64,000 bases of DNA, taken from assembly GCA_963734955.1 (NCBI GenBank), contig CAVTJO010000007.1, positions 62,001-126,000 on the forward strand, written 5' to 3'. Numbering within the stretch: position 1 is the first letter of the stretch; each line of letters opens with the position of its first letter. Below, piece by piece: positions 33,206-41,817 of this stretch. Made by a program: the position numbers and the translations under genes. The notes under the pieces are model-generated. The model worked only from the letters and a program-made list of their open reading frames with translations, had not been told where the DNA came from and made no database searches. Source of the stretch: UBA11986 sp963734955 (GTDB taxonomy: Bacteria > Bacteroidota > Ignavibacteria > UBA10030 > UBA6906).

Positions 33206-34642
33206 ATGGCAACCCGTTTCCGTCTCGTGCTCACAACAGTTTTGCTGCTAACCGGAGTTTCCGGCATCCTCCGCGCACAGGTGAATCTTCCCGATACCCG
33301 GCAGGGAAAGATTGTGCGCGAGTTCATCGCTGCGTTCAACAGCGGCGATGAAGTGGCGATGCGACAGTTCTTCCTTGATAATGTTTCGAGGGGAGGATTG
33401 GCAGACCGGCCCGCTGACGCCCGGGTGGAGCGCATGAAGGTGATCCGCAACGATTTAAAGTCGCTTACCCTGTTGAATGTGCTGGATACAAGCGCAACAT
33501 CGATGACCGTGACTGCGAAGGCGGGGAAGGGCGAGACGCTGACCCTGACATTCAATTTCGACCCGACGCCTCAACACAAGTTTTCCGGCATTGGTATTGA
33601 AATGGGTGAGCAGGAGCCGACTGGGGGTCCACCCATGAGCAAGAAGGAATTCCTGAAATCTGTGGAAAGCCAACTTGATGCAACAGTCCGTGAAGGAAGG
33701 TTCTCCGGCGCAGTCCTCATCGCCCACGGGAACTCAGTCCTGCTGAAGAAGGCGTACGGCAATGCGGACGAGCGCTTCAACGTGCCCAACCGTACCGATA
33801 CGAAATTCAATCTCGGCTCCATCAACAAATTCTTCACCCGCATCGCGATTGCGCAGCTTGCCCAGGCGGGGAAGCTCTCGTTCGACAAACCGATCATTAC
33901 CTATCTTCCGGACTATCCCAACAGAACTGTCGCAGAGAAAGTGACAATCGAACAGCTCATCACCATGAAATCCGGGATGGGAGATTTCTTCGGCGAGAGA
34001 TTTGCCAACACGCCAAAGGACAAGATCCGCACGCTGAACGACTACCTCCAGCTCTTCGTCAACGACTCGTTGCTCTTCGAGCCGGGGACACAGCGCCGGT
34101 ACTCGAATGCAGGCTACATCGTCCTCGGGCTCATCGTGGAACGACTCTCCGGGGAAAACTACTACACCTACGTGCACGACCACATCTTCACGCCGGCAGG
34201 CATGAACAATTCCGATTGGTACACGAGCGATGAAGTGACGCCGAATCTTGCCACCGGATACACGCATCCCGAAGGAAACGAAAAGACCTGGGCCACCAAC
34301 ATCCATAAACTGCCCGGGCGTGGAAGTTCCGCGGGAGGCGGTTACTCAACGCTTGATGATCTGAACAGCTTCGTCCACTCGCTGCTTGCCGGGAAGCTTC
34401 TCAACCCGGGATACTCCGAGTGGATGCTGACGAACATGCTTCCTCAGACTGACCCGGCGCTTCCGCTGAGGCATGGAGCCATAGGCATAGCGGGAGGAAC
34501 AGCGGGTGTAAACGCCGCCGTGGAGCTTGACGCTGAAACCGGCAACGTGATTATCGTGCTTGCGAACTACGACCCTCCTGCTGCCGAAGCAGTGTCGAAG
34601 ACGATCAGAGGCTTGATGAAGAGAGTGAAGTGGGAGAAGTAA
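33206..34642 (+). CDS. Secreted serine hydrolase, beta-lactamase family
   Basis: A 478-residue exported protein with a signal peptide (FRLVLTTVLLLTGVSGILRAQ). Residues 28-130 form a small domain of unknown type. From about residue 150 it is a class C beta-lactamase/DD-peptidase fold: the active-site S-x-x-K is SINK in FNLGSINKFF, the Y-x-N is YSN in RRYSNAGYIV, and a GGTAG turn stands near the C-terminus in place of KTG. Such proteins are esterases or peptidases more often than true beta-lactamases. The ATG at 33206 follows AAGGA; upstream codons in frame are not signal-like. Confidence 0.88.
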   Translation: MATRFRLVLTTVLLLTGVSGILRAQVNLPDTRQGKIVREFIAAFNSGDEVAMRQFFLDNVSRGGLADRPADARVERMKVIRNDLKSLTLLNVLDTSATSMTVTAKAGKGETLTLTFNFDPTPQHKFSGIGIEMGEQEPTGGPPMSKKEFLKSVESQLDATVREGRFSGAVLIAHGNSVLLKKAYGNADERFNVPNRTDTKFNLGSINKFFTRIAIAQLAQAGKLSFDKPIITYLPDYPNRTVAEKVTIEQLITMKSGMGDFFGERFANTPKDKIRTLNDYLQLFVNDSLLFEPGTQRRYSNAGYIVLGLIVERLSGENYYTYVHDHIFTPAGMNNSDWYTSDEVTPNLATGYTHPEGNEKTWATNIHKLPGRGSSAGGGYSTLDDLNSFVHSLLAGKLLNPGYSEWMLTNMLPQTDPALPLRHGAIGIAGGTAGVNAAVELDAETGNVIIVLANYDPPAAEAVSKTIRGLMKRVKWEK

Positions 34643-34738
34643 TAGACGGGCCCAACTGTTTACCACAGGTCGTTATACCAGGCCGGATCCCCGCCAACGT
34701 CATTCCATCGGAAGGCGAAACAACACCACGGTGAACAA

Positions 34739-35524
34739 GTGAATTCTTTCAGTTCTTCATACTATTTCGCTCTTACCGCCGGATACACCATCGGCCTGCT
34801 TGGCTGGTGGATGGCAAACAGATGGAAACCGGGAATCTGGAATTCCGATCCGGAATATCACTTCACACATCCGTGGTGGGATACCCTCTGGGCATTCGCC
34901 GCTGCCTTTGCAGCAATCGGCATCGGTCAACTCTACGCCGCCGGTTTGCTCCTTCCAAAGACGTTGTTCACCGGACCCGTGTTGACGGAAGCGCTGAACC
35001 AGGCGATCATCTTTTCACCATTCATCCTGTTACTGATTGTGCGTCGCCAACCATTTACGACGGCCTGGTTGTCGTTCCGTCATGTGCCGGAACGGCTCGT
35101 CGTCGGATTTGCGCTTGCCATTGTTGCTGTTTGTGTGTTCGTGTTGATCCGCCATCCGGCGGATTCACTCGGTGGGGTTCTTGGAAATGTGTATCAGCCG
35201 AAGAATGCCGGCTATGCCGCCCAGATCCTATTCGAAGACATTGCCATCGCCGTGGTCTTCGTCCGGTTCCGATCGGCGGTCGGGTCGAAATGGTTCCTCA
35301 TTGTTCTCGTCACGGTTGCATTTCTTTTCTCAGCGTCTCACTATCCGGCGAAACTCGGTGAAGGACTGTCATTCATGACTGCGACTCGCGACGTCATCAT
35401 CGACGGCGTACTTGCCTCAGCAGTGGTGTACGTTCTCCAGCGATCAAGAGATATTCTCTGGTTCTGGTGCCTTCACTTTGCCATGGATATGATGCAATTT
35501 TATACGGGAAACCCCGGAATGTAG
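34739..35524 (+). CDS. Membrane protein, CPBP-like intramembrane protease family
   Basis: A 261-residue protein with about eight membrane segments. The second half shows degenerate CPBP (CAAX protease-like) motifs: EDIAIAVVFVRFR in place of E-E-x3-R, FLFSASHYPAKL with the F-x3-H histidine, and CLHFAMDM with a final histidine and Asp. A GTG start at 34739 is used. The members cleave membrane substrates or act in immunity to peptides; no target is evident here. The assignment is moderate because the EE pair is ED. Confidence 0.6.
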   Translation: MNSFSSSYYFALTAGYTIGLLGWWMANRWKPGIWNSDPEYHFTHPWWDTLWAFAAAFAAIGIGQLYAAGLLLPKTLFTGPVLTEALNQAIIFSPFILLLIVRRQPFTTAWLSFRHVPERLVVGFALAIVAVCVFVLIRHPADSLGGVLGNVYQPKNAGYAAQILFEDIAIAVVFVRFRSAVGSKWFLIVLVTVAFLFSASHYPAKLGEGLSFMTATRDVIIDGVLASAVVYVLQRSRDILWFWCLHFAMDMMQFYTGNPGM

Positions 35525-35828
35525 TTTGGTCTATGTGAGAAGGAACGGAACGATTAACAACGGTGATGGAGGCCGGTAATGAATGGATCGTGTGTCTTTC
35601 TTCTGCACCTTGCGGGGTTTGGTCTGCTCTCCGCTGATGGATAACAAAACCTGACCGGTATTTCCTACCTTGCCAATCCGTTTCTGGACGGGACGATTCA
35701 GTATTTTCTGTGGGTCCGTGGTCCTTTTTGATCCCCCCGGTTGTCGAATTGGTCTCCTCCCAAACGACCAAGGAATGAACAGCAATGCACAAACAACTCA
35801 ATCCAATATATAATAAGGAGGTGCTGCA
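35525..35828. other. Intergenic region without a supported gene
   Basis: About 300 bp. I see no gene or repeat; a strong AAGGAGG ribosome-binding site for the YCII protein lies at its right end (near 35815-35821). Confidence 0.6.
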
Positions 35829-36269
35829 ATGCGATTCATGATGCTGATGATTCCGGGAGTCTACCAGGGCAAGTCCGGCCAGAAGGTTGGAGCGGATTTT
35901 GCGCCGGATGCAGAGGACGTTGCAAAGATGACGAAGTATAACGAGGATCTCACGAGAGCCGGCGTGCTTCTCTCGCTCGACGGGCTGACACCGCCCGCAC
36001 AGGGTGCACGTGTCTCATTTCGCGGCGGCAAAGCGAGTGTGACCGACGGACCCTTCACGGAAACGAAGGAAGCACTCGGGGGCTACTGGATGATCAACGT
36101 GACATCGAGGGAAGAGGCGATCGAGTGGGCTCGCCGCGTGCCGGCACGGGAAGACGATGTGATTGAAGTCCGGCAGGTGTTTGACATGGCGGACTTCCCG
36201 CCCGAGGTCCGCAAGGCCGCGGAAAGCCCGACAGTAAAAGCACAGCTGGAAGGGCGGAGACGCGGTTGA
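35829..36269 (+). CDS. YCII-related (DGPF) domain protein
   Basis: A 146-residue alpha/beta protein of the YCII/DGPF family. The hallmark DGPFTETKEALGGYW lies near residue 73 and the N-terminal strand MRFMMLMIPG is typical; the dimer binds small ligands. Such genes often accompany ECF sigma factors, but none is present here. AAGGAGG precedes the ATG by eight bases. The C-terminus has about 20 extra charged residues. Confidence 0.9.
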   Translation: MRFMMLMIPGVYQGKSGQKVGADFAPDAEDVAKMTKYNEDLTRAGVLLSLDGLTPPAQGARVSFRGGKASVTDGPFTETKEALGGYWMINVTSREEAIEWARRVPAREDDVIEVRQVFDMADFPPEVRKAAESPTVKAQLEGRRRG

Positions 36270-36286
36270 GTATGGAGGTCGGTGGT

Positions 36287-36307
36287 CCGCAGACATGAAG
36301 TCTGCGG
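36287..36307. repeat. GCAGAC hairpin repeat
   Basis: CCGCAGAC / GTCTGCGG with loop ATGAA. Family members stand at 27313, 29900, 30090, 36541, 39465 and 39608. Confidence 0.6.
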
Positions 36308-36540
36308 CTAGTGTTGCATATTGATGGCCCAATTCTGAGATTACCGGGTCAAATCTGGAGACTGCCGTTTGCCTGGGATCCTTCGCGAAAAGCATCATCG
36401 ATTGCCCGACGAGCTATACCATGGATTGCGGGTTGCCATGTTCACAGCATGCGCACGCCTCGACTCCGCTCGGCGTGACCGATGTCTGCTCGAATCACAA
36501 CCGGTGGGGCAATCATTCCTGATTGCCTCCATACGACAAG

Positions 36541-36561
36541 CCGCAGACGTGAAGTCTGCGG
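36541..36561. repeat. GCAGAC hairpin repeat
   Basis: CCGCAGAC / GTCTGCGG with loop GTGAA, same family as the unit at 36287. Confidence 0.6.
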
Positions 36562-36727
36562 CCACCACACTGGGAAAGGCTTGATTCTCGGCTTGGTGAC
36601 AATAGTGTCGGCGCTACCTGTGGTTCTCTTTCCTGCGGGCGGGTTGTCCGCTTGACGAGTTGCATCGTCTTGTTGCAGATGTTGCTTGCGTTTCTTATCA
36701 TGAGGCGTTCACCTTGCGAGGAAGATC

Positions 36728-37003
36728 ATGACGCGAAAACTGAAAGAACCGAATGCAGCCTACAAAGTCCGTGAGCGCCGGAAGAGAGGAAACGCAAAGA
36801 GAAAATACTCGGTCATCATCGAAAAGGACAAGCACGGATGGCTGGTTTCCGAGGTCGTCGGTCTCCCCGGATGCCACACCCAGGCTCATTCTCTGAATCA
36901 GCTTCTCGAACGCACTCGTGAAGCCATTGAAGGATATCTGGAAGAGGGCGACAACGGGGATGTCTCCGTGGAATTCATCGGCATACAACAGCTCGAGGTG
37001 TAA
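36728..37003 (+). CDS. hicB: HicB-like antitoxin
   Basis: A 91-residue protein with the HicB partial RNase H-like fold: YSVIIEKDKHGWLVSEVVGL, then PGCHTQAHSLNQLLERTREA and a C-terminal VSVEFIGIQQLEV strand. The basic N-terminal extension (MTRKLKEPNAAYKVRERRKR) is not part of the usual fold and could contact DNA. The toxin gene follows after 2 bp. In this operon order (antitoxin first), HicB probably binds HicA and represses the pair. Confidence 0.88.
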   Translation: MTRKLKEPNAAYKVRERRKRGNAKRKYSVIIEKDKHGWLVSEVVGLPGCHTQAHSLNQLLERTREAIEGYLEEGDNGDVSVEFIGIQQLEV

Positions 37004-37005
37004 GG

Positions 37006-37233
37006 TTGTCCAGACTCCCCAGGCTTACAGGCAAGGAGCTTGGAAAGATCATCGAGAAGTTCGGCTTCATTCATACTCACACCAGGGGGAGCCATATGAT
37101 CTATAAGCATCCCGACGGACGGAGGACAACAATCCCGCACCACGCAGGCGAAGAGATCGGTCCCGGATTGCTCAACAAGATCATCAAGAAGGACCTTGCG
37201 ATTTCCCTCGAAGACTTCATTTCCAAGATCTGA
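37006..37233 (+). CDS. hicA: HicA-like mRNA interferase toxin
   Basis: A 75-residue dsRBD-like toxin: LPRLTGKELGKIIEKFGF, the catalytic histidine in RGSHMIYKHP (residue 30) and a GEEIGPGLLNKIIKKDL end. HicA cleaves mRNA when free of HicB. The start is TTG at 37006, chosen from the family length; AAGG lies too close before it, so translation probably depends on coupling to hicB. Confidence 0.88.
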   Translation: MSRLPRLTGKELGKIIEKFGFIHTHTRGSHMIYKHPDGRRTTIPHHAGEEIGPGLLNKIIKKDLAISLEDFISKI

Positions 37234-37457
37234 TCAGGATCTGTTTGCCTACATAGGTCATCGCCGACAGGAATGTCCGCCTCAATTGAAATTTCTCCCG
37301 GAGGCGAGACAAGTCGGCGCTACCTGTGGTTGGGGATTTCAGGTTCTTCAGTTTGGTCAGAATGACGCGACAAGTCCCCTTCCATCTTTGTCCCCACAAA
37401 AACGAACGAGGCCCACGGCATTGCCGCGAGCCCCGTCTCGTTCACACGTCCACCACC

Positions 37458-38961
37458 TCATTTCATCAAAATCATCCGTTGCGTTGCAGCTTGGGACCCG
37501 GAGACGAGCCTGTAGAAGTACACGCCGCTGGGAAGCGTGCTCGCATCGAACCGTATTGTGTATTCTCCGGCCGGGACGATTCCCTGGACCAGGGTTGCCA
37601 CTTCCTGTCCGATAAGGTTGTAGACCTTCAGCGTTGTCCACTCATTCCGCGGAACCGAGAATCGGATTTGCGTGGAAGGGTTGAACGGGTTCGGATAGTT
37701 CTGTGACAGTGCCATCGTTGCCGGAAGCATCATTCCCATCGGTCTTCACGTCCGTCACGGCGAGGATTGCCCCCGTAGCGTAGTCTCCGAGGAACTGCTT
37801 CCTGACTACCGCCACCCACTGGTTCAATGAATCATACCCGAAGGAATATTCAGCACCCCAGTAGTTCTGCGTCGTATCAGTGATGAGCCACCAGAACCCC
37901 GACCAGCGCAAATCGCCGAGCTGAGTCTGGCAATCGAAACTCACATTTCCTCCATGGGATTGCGTACGGAAGGCAAGTCCGCCGGCGTTCTCAATATTGG
38001 TGAGGAATGCGGATGAACTCGCAGCAGACCCCGGGTTGGTAATCGGCCGCGCATGTGTCAGGTACCATACTGAGGCGGAGTCCATTGCCTCATAGTTCCT
38101 GTCCATTGCACCCACCTGAATCCTGTATCCTCCCTGAAGGGAATTCATCAGGTATGTGAATGACCAGGCTTGTGCCCCTCCAACCGAGTCCACGTCCCAG
38201 CTCTCGATTCGCCGCAGTGTCTTGTCCGGCGGCAGCGTTGCACTGATGCTGTCGGCAACAGGGAGTGCATTCGCGAGCGTTACATGGCCGAAGCGCGTGA
38301 AGGTAAGGTTCACTCCCGTAACATTTCCGCCGGAAACCGTGACAGGATTACCGGCTGCAAGCACGTCGCCGCTGGTCGGGTCGATGCGGCCGTCGCCGTT
38401 CGCGTCCTTCGCTGCGATGGGATAGTAGGTCCCATCAGCGACGTGCGGGAGGATGAATGCCCCTGTACCGTCGGCAATAGTGCCGGTGATTGCGTCCGGG
38501 GTACCCTGTTGAACCGGAGTGTTTGACAGGAGCACCAATGCATTTGCCGCGGGAACCCCCGTCGATCCGCTGAACACATTTCCGCTCACAGTATATGGAG
38601 GAAATGACGAACCGGTCGTGAACACGAGTCCGTAGGGTGTCTGCAGAGTGCCGCCACCTGCGGCACGCGCATAGTAAATGCCCACGACATAGGGTTGACC
38701 CGGTGACAGGACAATGTCAAACGTCACTGTTCTCCGGTCCGCACTGTAGTGCGGGGCGGAAGCGTTTTGGATCGTCCAGAATATCCCGTTGTCAAGTCCG
38801 AACGAGTAGGTGGTGTCGAGTGCCGCGCTGAAGGTAATGCTGAGCGATGTTGTCAGCGGGACGTTCATGGCGTTGTTCGCGGGAGTTGAAGATTGAATTG
38901 TCAACTGAGCGTTGGCCAGCGAGAAAATCGTAAGTGTGAAAAGGATGTACAGGTATTTCAT
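37458..38961 (-). CDS. Secreted T9SS-sorted protein, frameshifted near its C-terminus
   Basis: From the ATG at 38961 (AGGAG upstream) the frame gives a signal peptide (KYLYILFTLTIFSLANAQ), an SbsA-like Ig domain (STPANNAMNVPLTTSLSITF), a carboxypeptidase-like regulatory domain (VSGNVFSGSTGVPAANALV) and an uncharacterised region. The sorting domain (ALSQNYPNPFNPSTQIRFSV, ending RMILMK) lies in another frame. Removing one base from the G run at 37735-37737 joins them as DVKTDGMMLPATMALSQNYP. The corrected protein would be about 500 residues. Substrate or function is unknown. Lack of other damage favours a recent mutation or sequencing error. Confidence 0.8.
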
Positions 38962-39149
38962 GGTGACTCCTCTGGGTAATGGTTGAAGAACGGTAAGAAC
39001 TGCCCAAAGTCGTGCAAAAAGCCCGCCAAAGATGCCTGGGTGGATGTGGATGGAAAAGTTGCTGTTTCCGGTCAAATGAACGCACATGGTCCGTTACACA
39101 AAGAAGATGGGTGACGGAACGGGAACAGTTTTACGTCAATGGTGTAGAC

Positions 39150-39379
39150 TTTACGCCGGGAACCGGTACGGCATTCCCATTCTGACGAAGGACGAGTACT
39201 ACGCGAAGGTCGACGACGTCACGATTGCCTCTGCGAAGAAAATGATTCAGGGAGTATTCGACACGAAAGACCTGTTCATGGTGTTCTACGGCGATGTGGA
39301 CAGGATCAAACCGATTCTTCAACAAACCGATCCATCCATCAAAGTAACGGTACTGGATAAAGAAGTGCTGGTGCAGTAA
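39150..39379 (+). pseudogene. M16 (insulinase-like) peptidase C-terminal remnant
   Basis: The last 70 or so residues of the frame ending at 39379 (YGIPILTKDEYYAKVDDVTI, ASAKKMIQGVFDTKDLFMVF, YGDVDRIKPILQQTDP) read like the extreme C-terminus of an M16 zinc peptidase. The catalytic and most structural parts are absent. Upstream sequence back to 39086 is open but not homologous. It is probably a fragment left after deletion; no promoter is visible. Confidence 0.5.
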
Positions 39380-39406
39380 GGTTTACACCCTCGACCGCAA
39401 CCTTCC

Positions 39407-39444
39407 CCGAAGGTCGACGACTCGACTCGTCGAGGGTCTTTCGG
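39407..39444. repeat. GGTCGACGACT hairpin repeat
   Basis: CCGAAGGTCGACGACT pairs imperfectly with the downstream CGTCGAGGGTCTTTCGG. A related, longer unit lies at 27548-27605. Confidence 0.5.
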
Positions 39445-39464
39445 ACAGCTTGCGGAACGTGAAA

Positions 39465-39483
39465 CGCAGACATAAAGTCTGCG
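39465..39483. repeat. GCAGAC hairpin repeat
   Basis: CGCAGAC / GTCTGCG with loop ATAAA, followed by GCTACC as in the other copies. Confidence 0.6.
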
Positions 39484-39554
39484 GCTACCGTTGCGCATTT
39501 GATGACGCTCGCTGTTCTGAGATTGAGGCAGAACAACCGTTGCATATTGGGTAG

Positions 39555-39573
39555 TCGCAATCTTCAGATTGCG
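39555..39573. repeat. GCAATCT hairpin repeat
   Basis: TCGCAATCTTCAGATTGCG, the same hairpin as in the MITE-like elements (27279 and 30056), here on its own and preceded by the same GTAG. Confidence 0.6.
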
Positions 39574-39607
39574 GTGCAGGAACAATGGGCGTTCGGCGAA
39601 GTACTCT

Positions 39608-39628
39608 CCGCAGACATAAAGTCTGCGG
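39608..39628. repeat. GCAGAC hairpin repeat
   Basis: CCGCAGAC / GTCTGCGG with loop ATAAA, followed by CTACCC. Confidence 0.6.
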
Positions 39629-39905
39629 CTACCCTCATGAATCGGGGAGCAATCCCAACGATCACCTTCCGTCCTGATTTGGTGATTCCTGCGAAACTGA
39701 CAGGATAGAACCGGAGAAGAGTGATATTCGTACTGTAATAAAGGCACGTCTCTCAGCAGTTGTTTGTTTTACCTTACAGGAGATGGTCTTCAAATTGGGA
39801 ATGAAGAATTCCCGGCGGAAGAGTCTGGATTCAGACGACATAATTCCCGATCATAGTACAACGGCATGTTCTATCAGGCTAATTCTCTAACGAGGGAGGC
39901 GGCAA

Positions 39906-41660
39906 ATGGATGCGTTGTTTCGAAGGCGTTCGCCCAACAGGGACACGTTGTTCTGTTGTACAGCTATTATGCTTGTGATTTTCACGACGGTCGGTTTTGC
40001 CCGTGGTTCCGGCACCGACTCGCTTGTCGCGCCGATGCGCAGCTTTCACCATGAGGTCCCCGACGATCCATTCGTCCCGGTCGACCGCGATGCGATGCCG
40101 ACCTCGCCGGCGTATCGCATCTCGACGACGAACTTCACGTCTGTCCAGGTGAACGTGGACAGCCTGGGCCGTAATATCGTCGGTGACGCCGCAAATGAGC
40201 CGACCATTGCCATCGATCCCACCAACCCGAACCGGATGGCGATCGGGTGGCGCCAATTCTACTCGGTAACCAACAACTTCCGCCAGGGGGGCTATGGATA
40301 TACCACTGACGCCGGACAGACGTGGACGTTTCCCGGGGTGATCCAACCCGGCATCTTCCGCTCCGATCCGGTGTTCGACTACGATGCAGATGGCAACTTC
40401 TACTATAATAGTCTCACAACAGTTGGTTCCGGCTACCGCTGCGATGTGTTCCCGTCGTCCAACGGTGGAGCCTCGTGGGGAGCCGGGACAGTCGCAAATG
40501 GAGGTGACAAGCAGTGGATGATCATCGACAAGACGGGGGGTCAAGGAAGCGGGAATATCTACTCCAACTGGACATCGAGCTTCAGCTTTTGCCCGCCGGG
40601 ATCGTTCACACGTTCGGTCAATCGCAATGCGAGTTATCAAAGCTGTGTGGTGATTCCGGGAGACCCGTTCTGGGGGACTCTCGCAGTCGGTCCATCAGGT
40701 GAACTCTATATTTGTGGAACAAGCAACCTTGGAATCATGATCGCAAAGTCCAGCACGGCGCGGGATTCGAACCATGTTGTCACGTGGGATACGACCCTTG
40801 CGGTGAATCTCGATGGTGACGAGGTGGCATTTGCCGGCAACTCCAGCCCCAACCCCGGGGGGCTGCATGGTCAGGCATGGGTTGCGGTCGACTGCTCCAA
40901 TGGACCATACCACGGATATGTGTATGTTCTCTGCTCTGTGCAGCGCAATTCCAACTCCGATCCTCTTGATGTAATGTTCGCGCGCAGCACCAACGGAGGC
41001 CGAACCTGGAGCTCTCCGGTTCGTGTCAATGATGACGTGAGTACGACTGCGTGGCAATGGTTCGGCACAATGTCGGTTGCACCGACCGGGCGCATCGATG
41101 CGGTGTGGCTCGATACACGTGACAATCCGGGGAGTGTTAATTCATCGCTGTACTATTCCTACTCGACTGATGCCGGGACGACATGGGCGACGAACGTCCG
41201 TCTCTCTCAATCGTTCGATCCTCATGCCGGGTGGCCCAACCAGAACAAGATGGGAGACTACTACCACATGGTTTCCGACAGCACGGGGGCCCATCTCGCG
41301 TGGGCGGCGACGTTCGGTGGCGAACAGAATGTGTACTACGGCCATATTTCATTTCCGCTTACTGGAGTAAACGGCCAGAATCCGGGGCAGTCGCCTGCGA
41401 GTTTCTCTCTCTCGCAGAATTACCCCAATCCGTTTAATCCAAGCACAATGATCCAGTTTGCTCTCCCTCATGCCAGCTTTGTGAAACTCACGGTGTTCAA
41501 CCTCCTCGGTGAACAGGTGGCCACAATTGTCTCGGACCGTTTTGAGGCAGGAACGCATACCGTGCGATGGGATGCATCAGGATTGCCAAGCGGTGTGTAT
41601 TTCTTCCAGCTTCATGCAGATGAATTCACCCAGACAAAGAGACTCGTGGTATTGAGATAG
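39906..41660 (+). CDS. Secreted sialidase-like (BNR repeat) protein with T9SS sorting domain
   Basis: A 584-residue exported protein. An N-terminal hydrophobic segment (TLFCCTAIMLVIFTTVGFA) is a signal peptide. Residues about 90-490 form a BNR/Asp-box propeller, with TTDAGQTWTF, STNGGRTWSS and STDAGTTWAT repeats. The C-terminal 85 residues are a type IX secretion sorting domain (SLSQNYPNPFNPSTMIQFAL, ending TKRLVVLR). The protein is thus exported and cell-attached or released. Whether it is a true sialidase is not evident. GAGGGAGGCGG precedes the ATG. Confidence 0.88.
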   Translation: MDALFRRRSPNRDTLFCCTAIMLVIFTTVGFARGSGTDSLVAPMRSFHHEVPDDPFVPVDRDAMPTSPAYRISTTNFTSVQVNVDSLGRNIVGDAANEPTIAIDPTNPNRMAIGWRQFYSVTNNFRQGGYGYTTDAGQTWTFPGVIQPGIFRSDPVFDYDADGNFYYNSLTTVGSGYRCDVFPSSNGGASWGAGTVANGGDKQWMIIDKTGGQGSGNIYSNWTSSFSFCPPGSFTRSVNRNASYQSCVVIPGDPFWGTLAVGPSGELYICGTSNLGIMIAKSSTARDSNHVVTWDTTLAVNLDGDEVAFAGNSSPNPGGLHGQAWVAVDCSNGPYHGYVYVLCSVQRNSNSDPLDVMFARSTNGGRTWSSPVRVNDDVSTTAWQWFGTMSVAPTGRIDAVWLDTRDNPGSVNSSLYYSYSTDAGTTWATNVRLSQSFDPHAGWPNQNKMGDYYHMVSDSTGAHLAWAATFGGEQNVYYGHISFPLTGVNGQNPGQSPASFSLSQNYPNPFNPSTMIQFALPHASFVKLTVFNLLGEQVATIVSDRFEAGTHTVRWDASGLPSGVYFFQLHADEFTQTKRLVVLR

Positions 41661-41817
41661 CGGGCTTGACAGTAACGAGCGCGCGTTACAACATGCAAAA
41701 CATGCAGGGACGATCCATGAATGACATTACGGGGAATGGGTCGTCCCTGCCGGTTCCATTTCCATCCGATCCTGATATGTTTCTGTTTCTCCCTCCTCCA
41801 TCCTGGAACGATTTCGT

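Larger units (their letters stand above)
36270..36727. other. Gene-free region with two hairpin repeats
   Basis: About 460 bp before hicB. It holds CCGCAGAC / GTCTGCGG hairpins at 36287-36307 and 36541-36561, the same family as in the MITE-like elements. A string TGTCGGCGCTACCTGTGGTT near 36607 recurs near 37314. No gene is supported. Confidence 0.65.
39380..39905. other. Gene-free region with four hairpin repeats
   Basis: About 525 bp upstream of the sialidase-like gene. Its first half contains a CCGAAGGTCGACGACT unit (39407-39444, also at 27548), GCAGAC hairpins at 39465-39483 and 39608-39628, and a TCGCAATCT hairpin at 39555-39573. The second half is presumed to hold the promoter; no confident box is seen. 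Confidence 0.65.

Noticed and set aside
36287..39628. Regularly recurring GCAGAC hairpins as a possible CRISPR array
   Set aside because: The units are scattered at uneven distances and are self-complementary intergenic repeats with no spacer pattern and no cas genes.
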